Source: Fragilaria crotonensis (lineage: Eukaryota > Bacillariophyta > Fragilariophyceae > Fragilariales > Fragilariaceae). Taken from it: a stretch of DNA of 54,473 bases. Under the pieces are notes generated by a model that ran no database searches, was not told where the DNA came from, and saw only the letters and a program-made list of their open reading frames with translations. The stretch's first letter is position 1. The number at the start of each line of letters is the position of its first letter. The translations under genes and the position numbers were made by a program. Below, piece after piece: positions 44,774 to 54,473 of this stretch. Location of the stretch: contig JAKSYS010000416.1 in the NCBI GenBank assembly GCA_022925895.1, forward strand, positions 1 to 54,473. Direction: 5' to 3'.

Positions 44774-47295
44774 CTACTGCATTGGAATAATCGACAGTAA
44801 AGCAACAACTCCTGCTGCTGTGGCGAACAGGACCCGTGCAAAGCTAACATCGTCAACTTCGTTGCGTTGTGGGATTTCGCTACCTTGTTGGAAGAAGGCG
44901 CAAAGAAGCCGTAGAAGAGGAATAGATCGTTGCCGAATATGCCAACTGCAAACAGGGTCAAGAGGAAAATCTGGCCCACAATCTGTTTCCCGGCACGGAA
45001 AACCGCCTGGCTAATGCGTCCTCCATCAGTCGCTGAACAAGGGGTCAGTTGCCGACACTCAAAGCAACATGGCATGACTTCAAACGGTGACTTACTCCCA
45101 ATCGGCAAGAGGCTCAAGGCGTTCACAATCAAACTTACGTATCCAGCAATTGCAACAGGGTGAAGAGGTATGTTGATGCTGGCAACTGCCTGGCTACCCT
45201 GTGCCCCGCCAGGTATGCCAAGGACACCATTTCCCAACACATACTCGATCAAACCACCTCCTAAACTGCTTTGTCGAAGAATGTCAATCGGAAGCGCTGG
45301 GAACATCGCAATGGCTGAAGTATCACTTGCAACAGTTAGTTCCAGTCCTGTGTAGAGTGCCGCAAGCGATGCAAGGATTCCAACAAGAGGTCCCGCAATA
45401 GCAAAATCAAAGAGCTGTGTTCGATTTTTGGGCGGGTTCTTTAAGTTCGTGATGGAACTCGTAATGCCCGATGCTATTGATGGAACAAAGGTGGGAAGCG
45501 TAATATCCATGCCATAGACGCCAGCAACCACTCGATGTCCAATCTCATGGATGATTTGTAAGCCGAGGAATGTAGCGAACATTGGCGTAGCAAGATCTGT
45601 AAGCCAGCCCATTTCATACGTCATCGAAGCATCCGCCAAAGCGAGTTGCTCCTCTGCGCGCTTCATGACAGCTGGATTCAACAGGAATGGGTATATGGAG
45701 AAGTACCAGCTCGTTGCGATTCCTAGGCCTGAAGTTAAAGTCGCTAACAGTCGGTTGCGCTCTCTGGTAACGTTTGGTCCCATGACATACAACGCTCGAG
45801 GAAGATTAGTCATCATCGCTTCCTCAAAGTCCTCATCACTAACACCCATTACGCCAGTAAGGTCCTTTATGAAACTAACGGTGAACTTGCCTTGTAGCAT
45901 AGGGTTTTTGGCCACAATTGCATCAATTGAGTCGATAAGCTCATCCCCATTCCCTTTTGTGGTACTTCCTCGAATGAGATAACCTCCGAATACTTCAATC
46001 GGCTGCGAATTTGAATTGAAACCAGCTTGTGGTAAAACGTCAGTCATCAACATTTTGACTTGCACTTGCGTAGGTATCTGTCCTTCCTTTTCAACACATT
46101 TAGGGAAGAGACCCTGCATGGTTTGGTATGGCTGAGATCGGCCCAACTCCTCTTCCAGCGCAGCGGCAAACTTTTCAGCGTCAGCAACATTGCCGGCAAG
46201 GAAACCTTCGGCCATCCCTTTCGACACTCCATAATTTCGTGTTGCCATTTTGAAATAGTATTCCTCTTCCATTGCTTTCTTAATGAAATCATCATCTGAC
46301 AAGTCTTTCATCTCCAACCCAGGTGGGAACTTTCCCCTCCAATCAACAAGGCTGAACGATTTTTTGAACTCTTCGATCTCCTCACTAGTAAATGAAGGGG
46401 GAGGAATGTCCTTCAGAAATGAAAAATCCAGGCGCTGCTGCTTCTCGCTTCTAATCGCATACTCAGTAGCATTGATGTCCCGAACGCTCATGGGCTGCAT
46501 TCCGACGGATCTAGCCAAGAGGACTTTCAAGTAGGAAAGCGATCAAACTCCTGGAGAGTGCGGTCGAATTCCGCTTGAGAAAAGGGTGCTATGGGCTCTG
46601 CTGGCGGGGAGTACTTTGGAGCAAACGTGGTGGGCGCCGACGTTTCAGATGATACTGAAGTCACCGACGACGATTTCGCAGTTGGAGCAGGTTTCTGTGG
46701 AGACAGGACCACTGCAATCGGCGCCTCACCGCGAATCTTCCGCTGCAAATTTTCCATATCCCGAACTAGGCTGTCGGTATTTTCGCCCTTACTCTGCGCT
46801 TTGGCGAGTTCGCGTTCGAGGCGTGCAATCTTGTCAAGAGTTAGCTGAGCGTCCATTTTTTCAGCCTCAAGTCGGATGCGGACAGCCGCCCGAAGAGCAG
46901 CGGCGCTGCTAATAGGTCCATTGGGAGTGAGGGCTCAGGAGCTGGATGTTCGACAATTGGGACAGACGTATCAGGCGCTGGAGTTTCCACCACGGTCGAT
47001 GGCGAGGCTCTAGCGTAGCAACAGGTGTTGCGGTTGCTGGGTCGTCGGAAGTGATATCACACTTCGCCTCTTTCTTCCTTCGGAGGAAGGAAAAGAAATC
47101 AATATCATCTTTCTCCGGTGGATCTCCATCGCCTCTTTCGTTTTTCCGACCAAAGAAATGAAGCTGTGTGTTCGAGATCCTTGCGACAGACGTTGGCTGG
47201 AACACAGCATTCGATTTTTTAAGCGGAGCAAACCCAACCACACGTCCCGTGAAAAACGCCGCAAGTGCAGCGGATATGATTAGTGTGGATTTCAT
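44774..47295 (-). CDS. EGY-like plastid site-2 metalloprotease (M50), paralogue 3
   Basis: The start at 47295 gives a signal peptide (KSTLIISAALAAFFTGRVV) then GFAPLKK, a plastid-import motif. It continues through a coiled coil (LTLDKIARLERELAKAQ) and soluble N-terminal part with FGGYLIRGSTT. The membrane protease part has the canonical zinc site IIHEIGHRVVAG, LFDFAIAGPLVG and LLPIGTTDGGR. That last motif forms only when a 63-nt intron near 45096-45034 (GTAAGT...TTCAG) is removed; the intron also keeps frame if unspliced. There is no intron after HEIGH, unlike paralogues 1 and 2. Frame breaks: AA at 46529-46530, and AAA at 44902-44904, after which the restored frame ends NEVDDVSFARVL...SIIPMQ with its stop at 44774-44776. 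Another change lies near 46900-47000. It is in opposite orientation to the other two. Confidence 0.83.
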
Positions 47296-48630
47296 TAGTG
47301 ATAGCTGAATAATGCAGGCTGAGTTGTACCGGAGATTGCCAATTCGACGTTCCTTTCCACTACACACAAACTCTTGGGATCGGCGGAGAGTTGTACAAGG
47401 TACAAGGTAGATACTGTGATGTATGTGTTCACCGTTTGAAGGTGCCACAGATTTGTGATGTTGCGCAAGGCTTCGGCAGATCTTCTGTTTACATTCTTCG
47501 ACCATCGACCACTGTGCAAGTACTAGTACCACGATTTCTGCTACTACAGAATGCGCTTTGTAATTGTCGAAAATCATCGGGGCAATTACCCTTAAACAAC
47601 GACGAGGTGGACACGTGGAAGCGTACTCGGAAGAGATCGGATTGTCCTTGCGGAACGCGAGACAGTTACTCGTAGATCAGTTATGATATCTCATGCGTAG
47701 TACCGTACAGTACCACAGGTATTATGCCGTATGTCGTGTATGAGATGCAGCATACAGTAGATTATACGACCACCTGTACACTACTTGTATCACGTACCTA
47801 CGCCAGGCCTCCTAAAAAGTGGCATTTCGGCAAAATGTGCCACCAAATGCCACTTTTAATATTGACGAGATGCCACTTTTAACGTTTTTTTGTCGTGTAG
47901 AGTTGGAGCAGGTTGGCATTGTCCAAATGTCCTGTGGTATGTGGCGTGTAGAACCCCCCGTAGGGTTTGCATGTTTGTTAAATCGTTCATTTTCAATTGA
48001 AAAAACTAAAATTGAGTTGGCTCTGGAATCCTCTTGGCGTCATCTATTCATACATTCATACACGTGATTTCATTCGGCATCGATGCTCTAAGCGTGCGTC
48101 TCTTGGGATTCCGTGGCGCACCATGGTCGTCTACTGACATCCTACGTGATTTTTGTACCATATCACTGAATGCCACCAAATGCCACTTTTAGTGGAGTGA
48201 TATGCCACTTTTAAGCTAAATGTGGCATAGGTTGGCATATGCCACTTTTAGGCGGCCTGACCTACGCTCTAGTACATGCAGACCTGTTCAATGAAGTGAG
48301 GAGTAAACCGCCATTTACCGAGCGTTCGTGTTCTCAGTTATCATTTGCACGTGGCAGCAAGGTACAAGTACCGGTACATGTAGTAAAGGTTCTTTGTACT
48401 TGTCCTATACTAGTCTACACCATTATAGAGTTTGTCGTCAGGACTGAGTTATGATTTCTGATAGTTGTGAGGAGAACGGCTCTATTCTAGGTGTACAGAT
48501 AGACCAGTTTTTGAAGACGCCGGTGGCTGGGTGAATCTAGCTGCCATCCTTCGCAGTATTACAGGAGATAGAAAAAGTTGGTAAGGGCGTTAATACGGGC
48601 TTCGACAAGGCGATCTAGTAGCACAACTCT
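47296..48630. other. Intergenic region containing the MITE
   Basis: 47690-47800 and 48360-48420 contain GTAC clusters. The only structured feature is the hAT-type MITE at 47804-48259. The short open frames here are not credible genes. Confidence 0.6.
47804..48259. mobile_element. Non-autonomous hAT-type MITE with 8-bp target duplication
   Basis: 456 bp long. The left end CAGGCCTCCTAAAAAGTGGCAT matches the complement of the right end (CAGGCCGCCTAAAAGTGGCAT) with one mismatch and one extra A. It is flanked by perfect 8-bp duplications, ACCTACGC at 47796-47803 and 48260-48267. An 8-bp duplication and CAGG termini are the marks of the hAT superfamily. The word TGCCACTTTTA occurs at 47848, 47871, 48181, 48203 and 48240 (plus the inverted left end). 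Two inner pairs are spaced 22-23 bp, like subterminal transposase-binding sites. It has no coding capacity. Confidence 0.92.
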
Positions 48631-48735
48631 TTAGCTGCCTTGCCAACTGGGTCCACCCCAGCCACCGGCTTGGTTCGACCAACCAGCATTGCTGTTCGTG
48701 TTCGAGTCTCCCTGCAGTCCAAACGACTGGTGTGG

Positions 48736-48778
<43 letters not shown>

Positions 48779-51167
48779 CCAAGTTGGTGGCCGTGCTGTT
48801 GCTGTTGTTGCTGCTGAAACGAGCCGTTGCTTCGACCTCCACCCTTCTTTCCGCCTTTGTGGTGCTCATCGTCATTCTGAAACGACTGGTTCTGGGCAAA
48901 GGTGCTTCCAGCTTGCTGCATGCCATAATGCTCCATGTTGCCAGGACCATAACCACCACGCTGGTTGAAATGATCGTTATATCCCATACCATAAGGCTGT
49001 CCACCATACCCTCCTTGGGGCTGGTATTGGTTTTGATACTGATTGCCGCCGCGTCCACGGTATCCGCCAGTGTTATTTTTTTGGTATCCACCGGCGGCGC
49101 CTGCCTGCTGTTGTTGTTGATCATCATATGCAGGATAACCTCCAGTTTGGCCCATCATACCTTGTTGGTAACCGAAACCACCTTGCACTGCCCCGCCGAA
49201 TTGGGCGCCATAGCCGTAGCCATACCCTCCTACGCCGTGGGATGGTCCCATCTGGTACTGCTGCTGACCGTAAAACAGCGCCGGATTGTAGGCAGCCATA
49301 TTCGGCATGCCTGGAGGCATGGACGCGTCTCCTGCGTTAGCGTTGATATCATTTCCAGGAGCTGTTTGCGCCGGTGCACCGTGAAGGCCACCCATCTGCG
49401 GTGCAGAGGTCGCTTGTCCTGTCAAGCCAGCCTGTGCCTTTGGCGGGATGCCTGCGGGAAGGACTTGGGCGCCATGCATAAAGCCATTGTTGGCATTGTA
49501 GTTGTACATGCCCGCCATTCCGTAGGCATTATTATAATTCTGAGCCATCCCCCCAGTTTGAGGCAATAAATGGGCAGCTGTGACAGCTGGATAGGGAACA
49601 CCTGGAGGAATGGCTTGCATGGAGTTGGTATCCATGTGGCCTCTCACAGACTCAGCGGCGTTGTGTCCCAATGAGGTTCCTTCGAGCTTACTTTCGAGAT
49701 CACTGACAAGGACAGCATTGGGTGGAACTTGAGGAACGCCTCCAATGGAAAGACCCGGAGGTGGTCGTGCTGGAGAGGCCGATGGAGGACCTGATGCACT
49801 AATATCCTTGGCGTTTTCCAAGCCCGATGTGTTATTATTCATGTTGGTCTCACCAACGGCTTGAACCTCAGTTTCAGTCCCGAATGATCCGAATGTAAAA
49901 TCAAGATTCTGAGTTTCGTCGCTATCAGAAGTTTCCCAACGACCCATGTTGAGAACATTCGTGCGAGGTACCTTCTGTGAAACCACAGACGGTTCCGGTT
50001 TCGGCAGTTCTGTCTCTGGCACATTCGTTTGAGTCATGGTACTACCAAGAGTATCCAAATGAGAGGTCTCTACAGCCGGCTTCCATCCAGCAGCATTGAT
50101 ATTAGCACCATTCACAGATGCAGGAGTCCGCTCTCTAGAGCACTCGGTGCGGGTGCAGCCTCTGGCGTTGGTGGAGTTGCTCTGGCGGTACGCTGGGTTC
50201 TCGCGACCGCGACTGGTGGCGCTGGTGGGGCAGCTGATGGAAGCTTAGGAGAGTGCTCGGCCTTGATCAAGTGTGCCGATCCCTTAGTGGCCCATACATT
50301 TCCTGAGGATCTAACAGGCACAGGCGCCGGTGGGCGAGGCACAGGTGGCGCAGCAACTGTAGTCTCAATCGGGGTCTCTTGCGATTCGATAGGGATGATA
50401 GGACTTGGCAGAACTGTCTTGGGTGCCAGTGCCATTGCAGGAGCCGGAGCAGGTTGTCCCCAAGCTCCGTGTAGTGCAGGAGGTTCTGCAGGCGTCGGGA
50501 CTCCAGTGGGAAGAACATCTGTGGTGTGCTCAGTTGGTGGAGCAGTCGTAGCAGCTTCATCTCGCTTTTGCGGTTTACCACGACCTTCGCCCCGTCCTCG
50601 ACCAGCGCCTCCTCTGCCTTCACGTCCACCAGTGCCTCTTCTTCCGCTGTCTCGTCCGGCGCCACGCCCTCCAGCGCCGCCACGGCTGTTGCGTCCCCTA
50701 CCAGCACCACGACCTCCACGGCCGGCATCCGCATGTGTGTTCGAACTCTCAGACTTTTTCTTTGCGCCCTTCGAGTTAACATCTTCCCAATCAGGTTCTT
50801 CTGGCTTTGTGGGTTCATTCCACCACTCTTGAAGTGTCTGTAAAATCTTCTTGTCGTCGCCATTGAGTGACTTAACCAACGCGTCGAGATCCTTTCTTCT
50901 GTTTTCAGGGCAAACGTCCTTGTACTGTGAGAGGAAAGGAGAGGGGTGAGTGAATCGCTGGCCGAGGGAAAGAGTCTTAAAATCTCATCTTGACTAAACA
51001 TCTTTTGTCCGGTCTCCCGCGGTGAAGAAAATCATGGACATTTCTGTACTGGTTCCACCGTATCAACCATTGTAGAACTGCCATGGTCGATTGAGCTGGG
51101 AGTCACTCACCTGATCAGCTGCCTTTTTCTTGTTGGCGCCAACGCGAGCATTGTTCGAGCCTGCCAT
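48631..51167 (-). CDS. RGG/prion-like protein, Lingerer/UBAP2L-like by layout
   Basis: Exon 1 is 51167-51111 (MAGSNNARVGANKKKAADQ). The intron 51110-50935 begins GTGAGT and ends ACAG. Exon 2 runs from 50934. It begins with a short helical, UBA-like segment (DLDALVKSLNGDDKKILQTL), then WEDVNSKGAKKK and an RGG-rich block (GRGGRGAGRGRNSRGG). A Pro/Ala-rich middle follows and a motif LDFTFGSFG. The tail is rich in Gly, Tyr, Gln and Asn (YGYGYGAQFGG) with a polyglutamine tract, ending WGGPSWQGS. This order (UBA-like, RGG, prion-like tail) matches Lingerer/UBAP2L and plant GIP1-type RNA-binding proteins of stress granules. Frames 50934-50112 and 50115-48631 join if the CC at 50128-50129 were CCC. 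Homology beyond layout is not proven. Confidence 0.72.
48736..48774 (-). repeat. Polyglutamine codon repeat (13 codons)
   Basis: Eleven consecutive CAA codons preceded by two CAG (minus strand), read as TTG/CTG repeats on the + strand. A shorter Gln tract is at about 48796-48820. Such tracts expand by slippage and are typical of prion-like tails. Confidence 0.95.
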
Positions 51168-54100
51168 GGCTGCTCGATGTGTATGTATTAAGGTGGGGAG
51201 ATGGGGTGACTATGGAGGGAAGAGGCCAACAAATGTTAATCCGAGACACTTGCTGCACTGATATTTTTGTGCAGCGTGGCATTATTTTCCTTCGATTTAC
51301 TTCCAAGGACGCGGCGGAAAGGCCGGGAGATCGCTTCTCTTGTGTGATTGGTGCCAGCTTTCCAACATTGCAAGACTGCAAGCATAACTAGCACTGGCCT
51401 ACGCCGGCACTACAGTATTAGGAGGACTACAGTGTCAGTACATTCCAACGGTGGGCAACGCGTAATTTTTTTGCAGCTCAGAACCTATTAACTCCAGTCC
51501 CCAGTCCCCCCTATCTCGGACTCAGGACTCACCTCTCAGACACGAATGCGGTTGAGTCAAGGTGGCCGAGCTTAACAGGTCTTCATTGTCGACCTTGTTC
51601 ATGCAAACTACTACCAATTACTTGTACCGTCCCAATACCCTTTATTGACCCATCCAATCATATCGCGATAATCGCAAAGAAAATTTAAGACTCGCCACCT
51701 GCCATTAGCCACAGCCAGGCCTCCTTAAAATAGTACAATTGCCCCTGAAACAGTGGTAGCCGGAGTAACTAATTGGAGCCTTCCAAAGTGCACTCGGAGT
51801 ACTTGTATCTTGTATCATAGTGGAGTACTATTTTGGATGTGTACAATCCTGCGCCTTTCGTACAACGGTACGTGTCGTGTTGATGAAAAGGGAGGGAAAA
51901 TCTGCAGGAATTGGGTAGCATACCACCAACAAGCTACTACCATTAAAAATGTCCCCTGAGAGGAAAAGGATGAAACTATCCTCACAACTATCAGGAGGTG
52001 TGGGGAACATTCTATCCATCCTACAGAAGTCTCTTTGCTGCCATTCAGCAACACTTGTTGAGAATGTGGCCAATTGCATGTCTAGTATGCCAACAAGGTC
52101 ATTCTTCACTGCTGCAAACATTGTGTTTTGTGTACAAGATTCAGTATGCCAAGGCCATTGGTTCATGTGACACAGTGAAAGTTGATACACAAGTCAGGGT
52201 TGTCAGCACCTCCACCACACCATGCCAGCTAATTTCACTCTCATCATGTTCAACATGTTGTTCAGATTCATTCCAATGCTCCACGGCTTCATGGGGACTA
52301 TTGTTGCTGCCAAGCAACTCGTCTTCTAGCTAGTAGAGTTCCATTATCTGAATAGTAGTCCGTTTGCCTCAGGAGATGACTCTGTCTTATCTTTGGCATT
52401 CACTTCTGTATATTTGTGCATCTTTATTGGCTTGCATTGCTCATCTCGTCCTCAGCTCTGACACCTGTTGGTTCAAGCTTACAATTAAGGATCAATGGTA
52501 TTTGGTCATTTTTGCTCTTGCCAATGGAATGACAAGTGCATTTGCCGCTTTTTTAGCACCCTTTCCCTTGATGGTTGCAGGGATATGCATATCCCAAATC
52601 CCAACATTTATTGGGTTGTCAAGATCAATCTCTCAGCACCAGTACACAGTGATCAGTATAAGGATTCTATGGCTGGATTCACGAAGAGGATTCGCGAGGT
52701 AGAGCTCTACGTACTAGTACCACTATTTTTTAGCGCTCGCATATTGAAAATTGATTTACGCCAAATCACTTGCTTTTCATTCCATTGACCATGGCAGTGA
52801 ATATCTCAACCAATTCTTGATATTCCGTGGAGCTTCTTGAAGCTACATCATCTCCTTGCTCTTCATGAGTGAAAGCACATTGAAGCTCCACAGAAAACGC
52901 AGTTTTGATAAATTCACGACCATTCCAATTTCTACTGATCACGCGCCAGGAGATGGCAGTAAAGGGGAGCACCTTCTTCTCTTGTGATTCCAGAAACGTT
53001 GTCTGATGAAGAGAACAGTTACCAGCATGTTGCCCAATTGAGTGTTGGTGTCAGTCATACCAAATGTCACGAACCATGATGACGATGACAGTGGATCTTG
53101 GGATGGATCCAGATTCGAACCCTTAGAGCATCCCCACCCGAGGCGAACACGTGGTGAACTCCGTTTGGAACATTCTTGGAAGCATTTTCACCATTCCTAC
53201 TTTTTCCTTTCAAAATAAGGACGGAAGAGGCTCACAGAATGTCACTCCTCGGAACTTTTGCTCCCCAGACGTTGGATCAATTTGTTGGCTGTCGATGTGT
53301 CGACCGATGGCTTGCTCTCACGACGTGACATGTGAAGTGCCATGAGTTGGGCATGCATTGCCTGGATACAGATGAAGGTCATAGCAGACTAACAGGGAAG
53401 ATGAATTTGATACTGTCACCGATGAAGCCTCTGTTGTTGGTGTGCTCCTTGATGGTGCTAGCAAGCAGCTCCAAACGTTTTGGCTACTAGAGCCCAATCC
53501 TGGTTCCATCGCTGGATCAATGCATCACGGCATCTCGTGATCTGTTGTCACTGCTAAGAGATAAGGAATCACCCATCATCATCCTGCAGGACTCGAGTCA
53601 TGGACACCGCACGTGTGAGGAACTTCTTGACGCTGGGAGCCCTTCACTTGCATTTGTCACCCGACACGGCGGTGGTGCGCAAGTTTCGAGATTTTGCTGT
53701 AAAACCTATCCAGAAGTTGCCAATTCTCTGCCCATTCAAGTTCATGAATCGGGAGAGACAGAATTGGCTGATATATGTCAATATCAATTTGAATAACCGG
53801 ACTTCTTGGCCAGTATTCGATTTGTCAGGATATGTCAATGACCAGCCAAGATATCTCATACAAGATTGGCATGAACTACACAATCCTGCTGCCCAATACA
53901 AACCTAATTGTCAACAACTTCAAATTGATTGGTGTTGATTGAAAGATCAAATGCTACTTTCTGAGTGGCTGCCTCACCCTGCCAAGAAATTTGAACGAAT
54001 ATGCTACTATGGCACATCTCGGATGTATTTTGTTGGGTGCGGTCGCCTGCAATCATGTTGCGTACAATCATAATGCTGCTTTCTTTAAAGCAGACCTCAC

Positions 54101-54473
54101 TATATTTATCCAACAAGCCGGGCAATCAAGAGCATGGCGGATGAGATGGAATCACTTTGATTTCAGCATACCCTTTCTTGGTGTTCGACTGTGGGCTCAT
54201 TCCTCCTGGTCATGACTCATGACTGCTCACCATCTTGTTGCCATTACCTTGCTTTGTTGGTGCAGATCTCGTCACGCTGGCGCTCACGTCGCGGGTTCTG
54301 AAACTCTCGAACATTATATTGTACATCGACTAGACTAGCTACTTCTTCATTGCCACAGTTGGGGTCTATTTCGGCTAGATGAACAAAAGCTGCACTGACA
54401 ACCCGATTAGAATCACCAATTCAGTAGCTGTACCGTAACCTTGGTATACTTTTGACGTCGAAATAAAAAAATT
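51168..54473. other. Right end of the window, no convincing gene
   Basis: 3.3 kb with only short, unrelated open frames on both strands. 51878-52282 has no CpG and 52560-52680 nearly none, like other decayed repeats here. A hAT-like terminus starts at 51716. Around 53270-53510 some frames look as if derived from a longer protein (LLAVDVSTDGLLSRRDM, EASVVGVLLDGASK) but no family could be assigned. Probably degenerate transposon sequence. Confidence 0.5.
51716..51730 (+). repeat. Possible second hAT-type terminus
   Basis: CAGGCCTCCTTAAAA closely matches the left end of the MITE at 47804 (CAGGCCTCCTAAAAA). No complementary end was found before 54473, so this may be the left end of a larger or broken relative. 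Confidence 0.45.

Noticed and set aside
52364-52702. 112-codon frame with hydrophobic segments (possible membrane protein)
   Set aside because: Lies in CpG-poor relic-like DNA, has no recognisable family and no conserved neighbours.
53100-53130. GGTTCGAATC-like B-box on the minus strand, possible tRNA
   Set aside because: The flanking T-stem does not pair and no acceptor stem or anticodon arm fits.
53270-53940. Fragments suggestive of a PiggyBac- or IS4-type transposase
   Set aside because: Only short resemblances in changing frames; no DDE triad or terminal repeats could be laid out.

Overview
The window looks like nuclear DNA of a diatom, probably a pennate species; the genus cannot be fixed from sequence alone. 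Several genes start with a signal peptide followed by a diatom plastid-import motif of the ASAFAP type. Introns are short (about 60-180 nt) GT-AG introns. The repeats include a Copia (CoDi-like) retrotransposon, a MULE transposase gene and a small hAT-type MITE.

Layout. 1-14632: a very large Copia element (two near-identical 428/432-bp LTRs, internal region of 10.7 kb) followed head-to-tail by a second, truncated copy that shares the middle LTR. Gag, protease, integrase, reverse transcriptase and RNase H are all visible but broken by frameshifts. About 5 kb of extra coding-like sequence of unknown function precedes gag. 14632-18290: a GAGATCCCA minisatellite and a MULE-type transposase gene with one intron. 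19000-21756: a plastid-targeted aldo/keto-reductase-fold protein lacking the catalytic residues, convergent with a UAA/SLC35B-type nucleotide-sugar or PAPS transporter. 23124-33347: three genes for secreted or cell-surface proteins, namely two related beta-propeller proteins with Pro/Thr-rich stalks and GPI-like C-termini, flanking a Cys/Lys-Gly/Pro-Thr-rich secreted protein with RXL motifs that suggests a cell-wall (silaffin-like) role. 33350-36890: a gene-free stretch with GTAC-rich DNA, a 1.5-kb near-total CpG desert and a perfect 15-bp inverted repeat. 36895-47295: three paralogous plastid site-2 metalloproteases (EGY-like, M50), with an FtsJ-like methyltransferase gene between the second and third. 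47804-48259: a hAT-type MITE with a perfect 8-bp target duplication. 48631-51167: an RGG/prion-like protein with the layout of Lingerer/UBAP2L. 51168-54473: no convincing gene, probably transposon relics.

Caveat. Many genes are interrupted by one-base frame breaks that fall in mononucleotide runs, in host genes as well as in the retroelement. This looks like residual homopolymer error in a long-read assembly, so apparent pseudogenes here should not be trusted without re-reading the bases. Gene spans are given as whole loci, with breaks and introns described in each entry.
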